Virus record (IMG/VR): IMGVR_UViG_3300044858_004015
Coordinates: 1 to 62,651 of that record
Strand: one strand, 5' to 3'
Origin: a virus
DNA length: 62,651 nucleotides
The notes under the pieces are model-generated. The model did not search any database. It saw only the letters and a program-made list of their open reading frames with translations, and had not been told where the DNA came from. Positions 12,630 to 22,078 of the stretch are shown here, one piece after another. The number at the start of each line of letters is the position of its first letter. Within the stretch, counting starts at the first letter, position 1. The position numbers were made by a program, and so were the translations under genes.

Positions 12630-14261
12630 TCAACTTACATGATAGCTGGTGTTGGCGTCAATTCCTGGAAATGATGTTCCTGGAAATAATGCTGGGCACG
12701 GCTCGATTGGAGAAACCGTAAAAGAATTGTACACCAAAGGCTGAGTATGCACCCTGTGTGGAAAGACATGAGCCCACCTGGCGCTGTACGAGCCAATACA
12801 CCCGTATGGAGCAAAATATAAAACAATGTAATTGAAAAGAAATGGAAAAATCGGGGACGAAAGCGCAGGATATTCATCAACTGTCGTGGAGTCGGGGCTT
12901 GTAGCATAATCATTGTAAACCGTTCTTTTTCGAATCCAAAAGAATAGCCCATTGTTTCGAAAATGCACGTCACCCTCTTCCTTAATTGATTTGTAAAGAT
13001 GGTTGCTGGAACTCGCGACAGTAGTCGTATCGTTAAATATCTCGTAAGTGCCAACCTTGGGTGGTATTATCGGCCAATCATATCCGCAATTGTAGTTGAA
13101 TGGAATCACTACTGATCCGCTGATGTTACATGATACCGTTGTAGTGTTTATGTAGCTAAGATACTGAGGTTGTCCATTCCAGTACAATCTACATTCTCCA
13201 GATCCAGAAAAAGATGGCGGCATTTCTATAGTTAAAAAGCTCCTTCCATATTCGCATGGGATTGGAAAGGACTTGACGACCTTCACGCCGCAGCTATTCG
13301 TTACTTCGGCAGTCCATGACCTTCTACCGGTCGGAACGGTTATAGATGGAAAGTCATCGATTGCCTGTTTGCGACAATCGCGACCATAGAGAAGATCTGA
13401 GGAAGGGTTTATTATGACAGGAAAGCCGTAGCACGAACTTCCGGCCGTCAGCCCATAACCTGATCCTGGAAGCGAAATTGTCTGTCCGTCTATCTTAAAA
13501 CTGGTGATGGGGCAATTTATTGAATTAGAAACGGCTCTTGCCACAAGATACAATTTATTGCCATCTAATTCGCAGCCAAGGTAATCCCCTGGTGACCATT
13601 CTTCCGTGTATCCAATCAGCCCTCCTTCTAAGAATATGGGACAATTTGCATTAGTGATTCTGACTGTCATCGAATTGGCGACTATTCTTACTTCAGCCTT
13701 TTCCTCTACGCCTTCCTGTTCGATTTCTACTATGTCGCCAACGTTGTAGCCGTACCCCAGCTCGACAGGTACAAGGCCGCCAAGGTTCATCTGTGTACGC
13801 AGTTTTACAGATTTGACTTCTCCATCTTCTATCGTAATATCTAACCCGAGTCCCCCACCATCGCCGGTTTTCGTAGTGACGGTTATTGGTGGGTTTGGAA
13901 ATAAGTCGCTTGAATAGCCAGAACCTCCAGAGATTAGTTCCACTTCCGTAACGAATCCACTGCCTACATATTCGCACTCGCGATCTCTTGGCGGTTCATT
14001 GCAGCAGTATTGATACTGATATAGCCCGCTAGAACCAAGAGGCGGCGAGTATATGCCAGGCGTCTCTTCCGAGATAATGGAAAGTATTTCACCTAGTTCG
14101 TTGATCTGGACCAAGCGTCCTTTATGCGGCATGTCATAAAGGGAATGCTGGGTTTCGCATCCCCACTGTATCGAGCATCCGTTAGTGTCAGCAGAAATCC
14201 AACACTGGCAGTTATGCTTGTGGCAATTATTGTTGCAACAACGCGAGTTAAAGTGAGCCAC
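12630..14261 (-). CDS. Cysteine-rich tail/virion surface protein, 543 aa
   Basis: The first 100 residues hold many Cys residues (RCCNNNCHKHNCQCW, then YQYCCNEPP), and Cys pairs recur throughout. Residues 100-200 contain Gly-rich beta repeats (VGSGFVTEVELISGGSGYSSD and GGLGLDITIEDGEVKSV), like the GSGY repeats of phage tail fibre and adhesion proteins. The rest is beta-rich with many Tyr, Asn and Pro. It is the last large tail gene, so a distal receptor-contact role is likely. Disulfides or metal ions may stabilise it outside the cell. No enzyme motif was seen. Its start overlaps the stop of the next upstream gene. Confidence 0.6.
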   Translation of the reverse strand: MAHFNSRCCNNNCHKHNCQCWISADTNGCSIQWGCETQHSLYDMPHKGRLVQINELGEILSIISEETPGIYSPPLGSSGLYQYQYCCNEPPRDRECEYVGSGFVTEVELISGGSGYSSDLFPNPPITVTTKTGDGGGLGLDITIEDGEVKSVKLRTQMNLGGLVPVELGYGYNVGDIVEIEQEGVEEKAEVRIVANSMTVRITNANCPIFLEGGLIGYTEEWSPGDYLGCELDGNKLYLVARAVSNSINCPITSFKIDGQTISLPGSGYGLTAGSSCYGFPVIINPSSDLLYGRDCRKQAIDDFPSITVPTGRRSWTAEVTNSCGVKVVKSFPIPCEYGRSFLTIEMPPSFSGSGECRLYWNGQPQYLSYINTTTVSCNISGSVVIPFNYNCGYDWPIIPPKVGTYEIFNDTTTVASSSNHLYKSIKEEGDVHFRNNGLFFWIRKRTVYNDYATSPDSTTVDEYPALSSPIFPFLFNYIVLYFAPYGCIGSYSARWAHVFPHRVHTQPLVYNSFTVSPIEPCPALFPGTSFPGIDANTSYHVS

Positions 14262-15754
14262 TAGTCTACGACCTGTATTTGATATTGAAGGGTGATATCG
14301 CAGCCAGCATGGATGCCGCCAATGACTGTTGTGCTGATGGTTATTGTGTAAATTCCGTTAGATACGCCCTGTAAAGGTATGCCAGTAAACCATAAGTTGC
14401 TATCGTTCCAAACATTGCTTGCGCCGCGGTAAATACCCTCTGGCAATCCTGAAATAGTTGCGTTTTCCCAGTCGCAGTTCGTAAGCATGAAACGCGCTTG
14501 ATTCCCGAATGACCCTGATTTAGTGAACACGCGAGGTTCTGTAGTGAAAATTGGCAAGATCGAAGCTCCAAGAGCCCCATAATCGGTCGGAGATGGACAT
14601 TCAGACGGAATGCAGACACTAACTAGCCTTATTGGTATTGTACGAATGAATCGGCACCCATTTGGAATGGTCTCGCCCTCTAATATTGCGTTCCAGATCC
14701 ATGTCCCTAAACTTTGTTCAGTACCTCCAGCGATTGATTCAGGTGCAAATTCACAGTTGCTTACGTTTGGCGATCCAGATATCTTCACCTGGCTTCCTTG
14801 CGGATTTTCGGAAATCAACTCCGTAGAAAGCCACGACGGAAGACCCGTAATCTCGATATTTTCCACCTTCGACGCATTGACAATTGTTTCACCATAAACA
14901 CCAACACAACATGACTGAGAATCTCTAAAGATTCTCCAGGTTGGCTCTGCGCTAATACTCGCATCGGCATCGAGGGAGTCGCATGGCAAAACCCTAAGAA
15001 TGAATTCGACTTCGATAGGGCATTCATGTTCAGTGGTTTTACCCTTTACCGTGATAGTGTATGTAGAAGTAGCAGGCAATTCTTCGCTTTCTAGCGTGAT
15101 CGTGCCGTCCTCTTCGTCTACAGTTGCCGTGATCTCGTTAGGCAGGCCAAGGATCTGAATTTCCTCCACATCTGTAAAATTGATTACGTGTTCCCACTCT
15201 TCGAATTCATTTGCGATCGGCAGCATGCCAATGCTAATAATGCTGTCAACTGGATCGCACGGATCAATGCGAAGATTTGTGGGTACGTTGATCTCACATT
15301 CATTTTCTGTCGTGATGCCACTAATGATTATCGGGTAATTGCCTGCCTGTGTAGGAATTCCAGAAATCAAGTTAGTCGACGCGTCAAATGACAGGCCACC
15401 GGGCAAGCCTACTATCCTGACATCTTCGACATCAGTTACATTGAGCTGAAGTTCATATTCTTGATTAACGTAACCAATAGAAACCTGGCCAAATCCTAAT
15501 ATGCTACCTTCCTGGTCGCAAAATTCATCAACGCATCTTCCCTGTAAAAAGTAGTGGCCGCCCCCGTAACGAAACCACATTCCGAAATAACCTGCTGGGG
15601 TTCCGCCAGGTCTGCCGAAAAGAAGCCTTCCTGTAATCGTGCTTGGACTGTTTGGATACCAAATGGTTCCATCTTTATTGCAAAGCTTTGCGCTCCCTCT
15701 AAAACCACCAGTTAATGGGTTCGAATTTGAAATCAACTTCATGAATCGAATCAT
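14261..15754 (-). CDS. Tail protein with putative-Ig (He_PIG) repeats
   Basis: I choose the ATG at 15754, one base after the upstream stop. Residues about 100-330 carry several copies of the putative-Ig pattern: a VTDVEDVRIVGLPGGL strand, SFDASTNLISGIPTQAG, and a second set (VEEIQILGLPNEI, ATSTYTITVKG), each with Cys near the repeat edge. Such domains bind sugars or pack as spacers on phage and bacterial surfaces. Later segments repeat a third and fourth variant (ENIEITGLPSWLS and NATISGLPEGIY). It is probably a tail spike or fibre component. Cys content matches the downstream gene. Confidence 0.65.
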   Translation of the reverse strand: MIRFMKLISNSNPLTGGFRGSAKLCNKDGTIWYPNSPSTITGRLLFGRPGGTPAGYFGMWFRYGGGHYFLQGRCVDEFCDQEGSILGFGQVSIGYVNQEYELQLNVTDVEDVRIVGLPGGLSFDASTNLISGIPTQAGNYPIIISGITTENECEINVPTNLRIDPCDPVDSIISIGMLPIANEFEEWEHVINFTDVEEIQILGLPNEITATVDEEDGTITLESEELPATSTYTITVKGKTTEHECPIEVEFILRVLPCDSLDADASISAEPTWRIFRDSQSCCVGVYGETIVNASKVENIEITGLPSWLSTELISENPQGSQVKISGSPNVSNCEFAPESIAGGTEQSLGTWIWNAILEGETIPNGCRFIRTIPIRLVSVCIPSECPSPTDYGALGASILPIFTTEPRVFTKSGSFGNQARFMLTNCDWENATISGLPEGIYRGASNVWNDSNLWFTGIPLQGVSNGIYTITISTTVIGGIHAGCDITLQYQIQVVD

Positions 15755-15755
15755 T

Positions 15756-17522
15756 TTACGGTTCCGGTGGTCCGGGCGGATTGATACATGCACCTTGCAC
15801 GAAGGCCCATACTTTTCTAAGTTTCTTTTCTAATGGATCAAAGTCTGGTAACTCTTCATCCGGCTGGTAGTCTGGATTATCAATCATGTCGTCAACATAC
15901 GCGAACAGGCCAACGTATCCCTCTTCCGCGTTATCCAGAAGCCCCTCCCAGTTATAAACCGTTTCTGGCGCTGAAGGGATTTGACGATCATCGTCGAAAT
16001 CTGGATTTTCAATTTCCGGTCCTTCTGGATCTTCTGGATCTGGAATTGTTTCCCTTGGGTCGTAATCCGGATTATCGACCATCAAAACGATTCCGCCCAT
16101 AGTGCATTTCTGAGCCTGCAATTCTTCCTGCTCTTCTACATCTTCAATTAACTTAAAAAAAGCTAGCGCTCCCCCATCAGCGCCGCATTCGGAGTGTTGG
16201 CCATTTGAAAGAATAGCAGTAGGCAAGAAAATCGAAGGCAATTCATGATATTTAGTCAGAAACATATACTGCCCAGCATCATGCTCCTTTATTTGAATCG
16301 AAAAATAATCATCGAATCCGCAAATCGTGTTAGACGGATTGGGCATCTCGGGTTCTTCAGGCGGCTCCTCTGGAGGTGGGTCTAACGGTGGAACTCGAAT
16401 CACACCGGCCATGCTGTAGGCACCGCCAGAAAGCAGCCAGCTTTTGATATTGGCAGCTACTGCTTCTGCGAAGTCGTCGTACTCGGATTCAGTTGTACTT
16501 TCGAAACTAGACCAAACGTTCAATGGCTGAGAAAATACGCCGCGACCACTATCAATAGGCACTGTTTTGTCGATTGATATTCCATTCTCTTTCATCCATA
16601 ATGTCATGTCTTTAGGGTGGCTGGACGACCTGCCTTTATCTCCAGCGACAATTAACGGAGATGGGATGTCTTGTCCCTCTGGCAGTCCCCATGTTCGCAT
16701 TCTTGCGTTTCGAATACCAGTCGAGCTGTCAGCCCCCTGCGCATGGTAATAATGACGAACTGGATCATAGACGATTCTTAGTCCAGCAGACAGCGCGCCG
16801 ACGTCCAAAAGAGTGCATGCGAATTGGCTAATGCTAGGGCGAGATATCCTTGCGTCGGCGCTTCGGTACGATGGTGGGATGTCATCGTGCCAAAATCTAT
16901 CTGGTATAGCTAGTTCGCTTATTAGTTCCCGAAAGCATGCTTCCCAAGACATTAGACTTGTAGAATCACCCTGAACGGCGGAAGACTGCTTAACCGCGCT
17001 GAACCAGTATCTCTCATCTACCAGTGGAAGTAGCCACAAATCGACTCCACTTCCAGCGATACGATATGGGGATAGCGGATACATGTTTTCTATTTCAACG
17101 ACATGATTTTTCTCTGATTGGAATTTTAATGATAGCGGAATTAGATCTCTGTAAGTCGCCATCCATCTAGCTGGAGGGTTCATTGGCTTAATCGTTGCTG
17201 GATCTTTCTCCCTGCCCCAACATCTAAGAGCTATTTCTTGCAATACAGGCCAGTCGACAACGTACAGGGCTCGACCATAGCGGCTTATTCCGGTAGGGCA
17301 CTGGTATTCGTTTATTTGCAAGTCTGGCAGTGCAGTATAGGGCAATGCTAGGTAATTCGACGAATTGTCGCAGGTTAGTGGATTGACCGGCTTATTTTTC
17401 ATTGATCTTGAGAATAGCAGGTCTTCTGAGGGCAATCGAAGATCAAGAAAATTTTTGACCTGATTTTGCCAATCCAAAATGACTGGCATGCCTTGAATCA
17501 ATATGCTTCCAGTGGCTGTCAT
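15756..17522 (-). CDS. Tail-tip associated structural protein
   Basis: I choose the ATG at 17522 (MTATGSILIQG). The 588-residue protein is rich in aromatic residues and Pro, with a Pro/Glu spacer (LDPPPEEPPEEPEMP) near residue 385. The C-terminal part has an acidic repeat of the form DNPDYDP, ENPDFDD and DNPDYQPDEELPDFDP that may bind calcium. It is placed among tail-fibre genes and shares tight overlaps with both neighbours. Similar long proteins with little recognisable homology occur at this place in siphoviruses. No enzymatic motif was found. Confidence 0.55.
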   Translation of the reverse strand: MTATGSILIQGMPVILDWQNQVKNFLDLRLPSEDLLFSRSMKNKPVNPLTCDNSSNYLALPYTALPDLQINEYQCPTGISRYGRALYVVDWPVLQEIALRCWGREKDPATIKPMNPPARWMATYRDLIPLSLKFQSEKNHVVEIENMYPLSPYRIAGSGVDLWLLPLVDERYWFSAVKQSSAVQGDSTSLMSWEACFRELISELAIPDRFWHDDIPPSYRSADARISRPSISQFACTLLDVGALSAGLRIVYDPVRHYYHAQGADSSTGIRNARMRTWGLPEGQDIPSPLIVAGDKGRSSSHPKDMTLWMKENGISIDKTVPIDSGRGVFSQPLNVWSSFESTTESEYDDFAEAVAANIKSWLLSGGAYSMAGVIRVPPLDPPPEEPPEEPEMPNPSNTICGFDDYFSIQIKEHDAGQYMFLTKYHELPSIFLPTAILSNGQHSECGADGGALAFFKLIEDVEEQEELQAQKCTMGGIVLMVDNPDYDPRETIPDPEDPEGPEIENPDFDDDRQIPSAPETVYNWEGLLDNAEEGYVGLFAYVDDMIDNPDYQPDEELPDFDPLEKKLRKVWAFVQGACINPPGPPEP

Positions 17523-18076
17523 GATTCGATTCCTAGCTTCCAATCGAACGAGCATCCAAACGTTAGGTGCATTCCGTAATGCCCTAAACCGCCAGGAACG
17601 TCAGCCACTTCGGTCGAGTGTAGCGGCCTGAGTGGACTTCGAAGCAATGGACGCTGACTAACGACCGGCTCCCAGATTTTCGGATTCGTCGGATCTTCCG
17701 CGTTATCGAGTAGCAGGGCTGATAGAAGATTGCGCTTCCAGATCGACATGCCGCGCCGAGCGTGCAACAATCTTTGCTCACCGGCTGGAAGGCGATCGAG
17801 GTTCATTTGGACGATCGGCGTAACGATGATCTGCAAATCTTCATTGCACGTTCGATGCCCACCGCCAGTGAATAGAGCTTGGTCGAACGATCCCGCGCCA
17901 ACCGCTATTGTCACGAAATGACTGACGGTTGGAAAGATCGCTCCAGCGGGTATCGGCTGATCGGCGATGAAACAATGCTTGTCCTGAGCGCAATCCGGCA
18001 CGACTTCGCGAATGCGATCGCGAATTGCAACAAGGATTTCGTCTTGGGTGGCGTAGCGCCGAAGCGTTGGGTTCAT
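17519..18076 (-). CDS. Hypothetical tail-region protein, 185 aa
   Basis: The protein has a helical start (TQDEILVAIRDRIREVV) and a beta-rich core with several Cys and His, ending GHYGMHLTFGCSFDWKLGIES. Length and form recall phage minor tail or tail-completion proteins, but I recognise no specific family. It overlaps both neighbours by 4 bp, which indicates coupled translation within the tail-tip operon. Confidence 0.55.
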   Translation of the reverse strand: MNPTLRRYATQDEILVAIRDRIREVVPDCAQDKHCFIADQPIPAGAIFPTVSHFVTIAVGAGSFDQALFTGGGHRTCNEDLQIIVTPIVQMNLDRLPAGEQRLLHARRGMSIWKRNLLSALLLDNAEDPTNPKIWEPVVSQRPLLRSPLRPLHSTEVADVPGGLGHYGMHLTFGCSFDWKLGIES

Positions 18077-18765
18077 TGTGGATTGATTGGAGCGTATGCG
18101 ACGGTGATTCGACCGCCAGTGATGTAGATCCCGGTATCAGGCCAGCGAAGTGACCACTGAAGGTTTTGCTTTCTCTCTGTGAGCGCTGCGGTTGAAGGAA
18201 CTTGAAGTGAGCCGTTTTCCACCGTCAGCAACGACGACAATAAGACAACCTTCCTGGAGGTCTCTACCGTGAATCGCAGCTCTTCGCCTTCGATGCTGCT
18301 TAATGTTTCGTCGTCAAGCGATTCGAGAGGTATAATGGCTTGCAGGTCTTCGCCGTTGAACAGCGTTAGATCGCGAACGCCAAGACGCCTTGCAGGAGGG
18401 AATGGCTCGTTGGGTAGCACTTGTCCGGAAATCCATCTGACCACTTGAGCTAGAGCCGACTGCTTGAATCGTATCTGACCATCTACAGTTTCAACCATAC
18501 TGGCTAGCGTTTGATCGCTTGTAGTATTCTGGCTGAAGTCCCACTTCATTATATTTTTGTTCCAGTGTTCAGGCTGTGTATTGCCACGAAACAAGTACCA
18601 TTCGTTATGTTGATCATCTAATGAAATCTGGAACTGACCCGGCTTACCAGCAACCGGCACTGATGCTATTCCACTGGGAACATAATCTGAAAGATTGCCA
18701 GATCGTGGCAATGCTTTATAGACATAGCCCGGCTCTGCATCGAATAGGACTGTGATAATGGCCAT
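18073..18765 (-). CDS. Tail-region beta-rich protein, 230 aa
   Basis: I choose the ATG at 18765, which overlaps the upstream TAA (TAATG). The sequence MAIITVLFDAEPGYVYKALP opens a beta-rich protein with no enzymatic motif. Length and place between a fibre gene and the 185-residue gene suggest an accessory baseplate or fibre-attachment role. Function is not otherwise visible. Confidence 0.5.
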   Translation of the reverse strand: MAIITVLFDAEPGYVYKALPRSGNLSDYVPSGIASVPVAGKPGQFQISLDDQHNEWYLFRGNTQPEHWNKNIMKWDFSQNTTSDQTLASMVETVDGQIRFKQSALAQVVRWISGQVLPNEPFPPARRLGVRDLTLFNGEDLQAIIPLESLDDETLSSIEGEELRFTVETSRKVVLLSSLLTVENGSLQVPSTAALTERKQNLQWSLRWPDTGIYITGGRITVAYAPINPQ

Positions 18766-19523
18766 TATGCCAAGGCTCCCAAGTTGCGTGATCGAACCGT
18801 GCCGCCGATGTTGGCGTCTACCCACAGATCGTTTCCGTTAAGTCGAAATCCAAAGTAGCCTGCTGGCAGCGAGCCGACAGGAGCATCAGCAATGGCAGAC
18901 ACCGTAGCGGTTCTAGCTGACGCGCTCACCATGATTGATTCGATCCAACCATTGTTGTCTGTTGAGCCTCTCATCGTAGCGCCTGTATGTCCAACCAAAA
19001 TCGTATTAGCCACGTTGTTTGTGAGCGTATTGCCTATTGCGGTATTAGAGCCGCCTGACGCAACCACCGTGCGACCTAGAGCCAAAGCGTTATTGCCATT
19101 TACCGTGCATCCGCGACCCATCGCCATGGAACCATTTGCTAAAACTCCGGTTGTTCCTGCGCCGCACTGGGCTCCAATACAGACAGCACCTGAGCCATAG
19201 GCGACATGGGTAGCAGCAGTACGCGAAGCTTGAATATCTAAGGAGTTTGGTCCAGCCTCATTCAAAGCGCTGCCATTATCCTGAGTCAGCCGACCACCGC
19301 GATATCGACGTTCCGTCCCGTCAGGTGTTAGATCAGTGAATACTGCTTCGGTTTGAATTGCTACTGGGTCGGTGTCTTCATCGACCCCTACATACAGTCG
19401 ATTAGTGTCAAAGGTATACAGAAGCTCACCCAGCATAGGCTTCTGGCCAACCGGCAAGGCTTCCAAGTCAGCTTGCAACCCTCTACGTATTCGGATTTTG
19501 CTTTTGATTACTACATCAGTCAT
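18765..19523 (-). CDS. Tail fibre with YadA-like head repeats
   Basis: The N-terminus (IRIRRGLQADLEALP, then GELLYTFDTNRLYVG) matches the short beta-hairpin base found at the start of many phage receptor-binding and major-tropism-type fibres. Residues about 105-165 hold repeats of the trimeric adhesin head type: GSGAVCIGAQCGAG, GSMAMGRGCTVNGNNALALG, GSNTAIG. These fold as trimeric left-handed beta rolls. The C-terminus is a small beta domain (NGNDLWVDANIGGTVRS). It is probably a host-binding fibre. Confidence 0.7.
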   Translation of the reverse strand: MTDVVIKSKIRIRRGLQADLEALPVGQKPMLGELLYTFDTNRLYVGVDEDTDPVAIQTEAVFTDLTPDGTERRYRGGRLTQDNGSALNEAGPNSLDIQASRTAATHVAYGSGAVCIGAQCGAGTTGVLANGSMAMGRGCTVNGNNALALGRTVVASGGSNTAIGNTLTNNVANTILVGHTGATMRGSTDNNGWIESIMVSASARTATVSAIADAPVGSLPAGYFGFRLNGNDLWVDANIGGTVRSRNLGALA

Positions 19524-19526
19524 GAG

Positions 19527-20870
19527 TTAAGACCCTATGAGTGGCAAATTATTGAGTTTTGGGAACCTTGATAGGTCAGCAAACTGACAGGTATTACCTG
19601 TAGCGTTAAAGATCAAATTCGCTATAGCGTCTAAAGGTGGACCCTGCCATATCTGGGTGCTGGATGTTCCGCCAAAAGCAGTCGTAACAACCACTGCTTC
19701 ATTGTCAAGTATGAAATACATCGGGTGCCCCGAGTCGCCGGTCCTGACGTTGTCGGAGTCGTAGACGTAGGCTTCCAATGAATCAGGTAACCAATAGGGG
19801 AAACCCCAGCCGATAGTGTCGTTGTCGTGCCTAAACCAATTGCCATGTTGCCTGCTATTGACCCATCTACCTTCTGGGCTGTAATAGGCAGATCCCGCTG
19901 GCATGGGTGTTAGTATCTCATTGTCAAAGCGGTTTACGCGAATGGTCGGGAAAAATGATTGCAGGTACGGATAATAATTCTGACTGTAAGGCCATTCGTT
20001 AGGGTCGAGTGCTACTGACTCATACTGGTAGTAATCGACGTAAAGCGGATCAATGTAATCAGAGAAGTCAAATGGCACGAGCTTAGCGGGCTTAATACTG
20101 TCAGGTAGAGGCGAATTGAGAGTGACTAACTGACAGTCACCGAAAATAAGTTGAGAACTAGCTACCGTTCGCTCTACCCATTCGTTGCCCATGCTAACCC
20201 ATCGCTGGATTGATCCATTGGCTGGCGTAAAGTGAGCTGCCGCTATGCCGTGCAGTGGTGTAATCATGGTGACAGGTCTATCGGGCCAGACTGATAGACA
20301 GGAGATATCTACATGACGAGCAAACGTGTTGATATTGCGAACGTAAATCTTATCTGTATGAATTTTGGTCGTGAACAGATTGCGATTAGATACAGGTAAG
20401 CGCCTCAGTATCTGATGCCACATCTCATGGAGCAGGGTGCCTGGTCGGGTTTGGAAATTAAGTATTTTATTACGCTTTAGAAATGGCGTAGGCTCCGCTG
20501 GCTCGTCTTCTTGCCAAGTCATGTCCTTCTTTGCGAACGACCGCAATGGCCGAAACACCGGATCACTAGGGCTTGGTGTGGCTAGATAAGTTACAGGTGC
20601 GGGCTCAAGTAGCAGGGTCTGGTCATAGTCAGTAATAGCCCCGCCATTCAAAACGGTCACGCTTTCTACGGAAATTTCGTTGCTGCCGATAATAGCGTAT
20701 GGCTGCGAAATATCTTCTACTGGTGGAACTACAGCAATTGTACCGATGTAGCCCCTAGCGGCATTTACACGATCATCGAGGCCAAACCCAGCAGACGGAG
20801 CGAGCCCAATGACGCAAGAAAGCATCATACGTGATACGTTGCGGCGTTTATTTGCAGTATCGATTGCCAT
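19527..20870 (-). CDS. Tail protein with trypsin-like serine protease motifs
   Basis: The 447-residue protein shows the chymotrypsin-fold triad pattern in order. TPLHGIAAAHF near residue 209 resembles the AAH His motif. FGDCQLVTLNSPLP near residue 245 gives a candidate Asp. RTGDSGHPMYFI near residue 381 has the exact GDSG of the catalytic Ser, followed by VVVTTAFGG, a typical post-Ser strand. The N-terminal 160 residues are a separate structural part. It lies between the fibre and the baseplate-like gene, so a tail-borne protease acting on host surface proteins, or on the phage's own fibres, is inferred. Planctomycete surfaces are protein-rich, which would make such an enzyme useful. Confidence 0.65.
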   Translation of the reverse strand: MAIDTANKRRNVSRMMLSCVIGLAPSAGFGLDDRVNAARGYIGTIAVVPPVEDISQPYAIIGSNEISVESVTVLNGGAITDYDQTLLLEPAPVTYLATPSPSDPVFRPLRSFAKKDMTWQEDEPAEPTPFLKRNKILNFQTRPGTLLHEMWHQILRRLPVSNRNLFTTKIHTDKIYVRNINTFARHVDISCLSVWPDRPVTMITPLHGIAAAHFTPANGSIQRWVSMGNEWVERTVASSQLIFGDCQLVTLNSPLPDSIKPAKLVPFDFSDYIDPLYVDYYQYESVALDPNEWPYSQNYYPYLQSFFPTIRVNRFDNEILTPMPAGSAYYSPEGRWVNSRQHGNWFRHDNDTIGWGFPYWLPDSLEAYVYDSDNVRTGDSGHPMYFILDNEAVVVTTAFGGTSSTQIWQGPPLDAIANLIFNATGNTCQFADLSRFPKLNNLPLIGS

Positions 20871-21667
20871 TACGCGAACTCGCCCTTTGTCATGGTTGTT
20901 CCATCGTCGGCTAATGTTGCAGTGGCTATCGTCACTCCCGAATCGTTGCGAATAGTTTGGGCATTGGCTGTCGTTGTCGATTGATTCCTGAGTGCCATAT
21001 ACAAGAACATCAGTGCTTGTTTAGTTGTTGGCGTTCCTGAAGGAACTGACGTCAGTTCGCTAATTGCGGTTTCGAGTGCTGCCGTACATTGAGCCAAAAC
21101 CTGTGCAGTGCTTAGATTGTTTAGCGCAGAAACTTGGCTTGCTGTCGCAAGGCCAGATTGTATTTCCGTGACGGCTGATGCAGCTATGGCTGCGTTGGTA
21201 ATAGCGTTATCGGCAATCTCACCAACCCGTGCGTCTATTCGACCATCCACAAGAGCTTCTGGCAGGCGAGCAAGTATTTGCACCAAAAGCCCGAATTCAG
21301 GGTCGCCCAAAATGTAGATTAGCTGGCTAAGAAGAGCATCGCTTCTATTTGTGATAGAGAACTCAGCGACTATTCTTCCGACTGCTGAAATGCCGCCAAT
21401 CGTACCCGAGGTTAGCACTACAACGTACTCTGAGCCGCCAGAGTAAAAGTTTGAGTCTGCGTTTGTGTCGACATTAAAATGGTGTAGACCCGTCCTAGAA
21501 TCGAAGTTAGTAGCTAGGACAACACCCGCTGTCGATTCAGAAGTGTTTCCCGCAGCATACACAGCTAAAGCTGGTGAACCCGCTAAAGCTAGCGGTGTGC
21601 CGTCTGCGGCCCTTGTGTTAAAGAACCCTGCAATTATAGCGCCTGTTACGTAGTCACCTAAGTACAT
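20870..21667 (-). CDS. Baseplate / upper tail fibre protein
   Basis: The N-terminal 110 residues follow a pattern common in phage tail proteins: a YVTG start, SPALAVYAAGN, LATNFDSRTGLHHFNVDT, and the SEYVVVLTSGTIGGISAVGRIVAEF block. A long helical, Ala-rich coiled segment follows (residues 120-220, many A, T, S, Q), then a small C-terminal domain. It most likely joins fibres to the tail tip. It overlaps both neighbouring genes by one or a few bases. Confidence 0.6.
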   Translation of the reverse strand: MYLGDYVTGAIIAGFFNTRAADGTPLALAGSPALAVYAAGNTSESTAGVVLATNFDSRTGLHHFNVDTNADSNFYSGGSEYVVVLTSGTIGGISAVGRIVAEFSITNRSDALLSQLIYILGDPEFGLLVQILARLPEALVDGRIDARVGEIADNAITNAAIAASAVTEIQSGLATASQVSALNNLSTAQVLAQCTAALETAISELTSVPSGTPTTKQALMFLYMALRNQSTTTANAQTIRNDSGVTIATATLADDGTTMTKGEFA

Positions 21668-21915
21668 TAAATTTCCCCTCCGTCAAATACCTGAACGATC
21701 TCTAGTTTTGCGTCCACTTCCGCTTTTGTGTATACGTCTAAATCGCTCGGAGTTAAGCCATGCGGATTGCGATCAAGAGGGTCTAGGTGCGTCTCGAAGT
21801 CGGATAGAATCACCTGCTCCGCTGGTGTGGTGCCGTGCGCGACTGCGACCAAATGGTCATCAATACCACGACTAACCACCTGACTTGTGTTTACCGTTAC
21901 GCGCGGAGTTGACAT
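21667..21915 (-). CDS. Small tail-fibre connector, 82 aa
   Basis: The 82-residue protein contains the LDPLDRNPHGLTPSDLDV and YTKAEVDAKL segments often seen in trimeric phage fibre shafts, where the HG motif and the short coiled coil help trimer formation. It comes directly before the baseplate/fibre gene and after the GIY-YIG insertion point. Probably a connector or trimerisation unit. Confidence 0.55.
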   Translation of the reverse strand: MSTPRVTVNTSQVVSRGIDDHLVAVAHGTTPAEQVILSDFETHLDPLDRNPHGLTPSDLDVYTKAEVDAKLEIVQVFDGGEI

Positions 21916-22078
21916 TGATAATCGCTCTATATGTCGTCTATGATCAATTGCTTGGCAATCGAATTCTATGCCGCAAAGATGGGTGGCAATTATTTACATG
22001 CCACATTTGGCGTAAAAATTGCTTATCTGGCCATTTGGGAGGCTACCTAAAGCTGCATAAAAACGCTATTTTTCAGGA

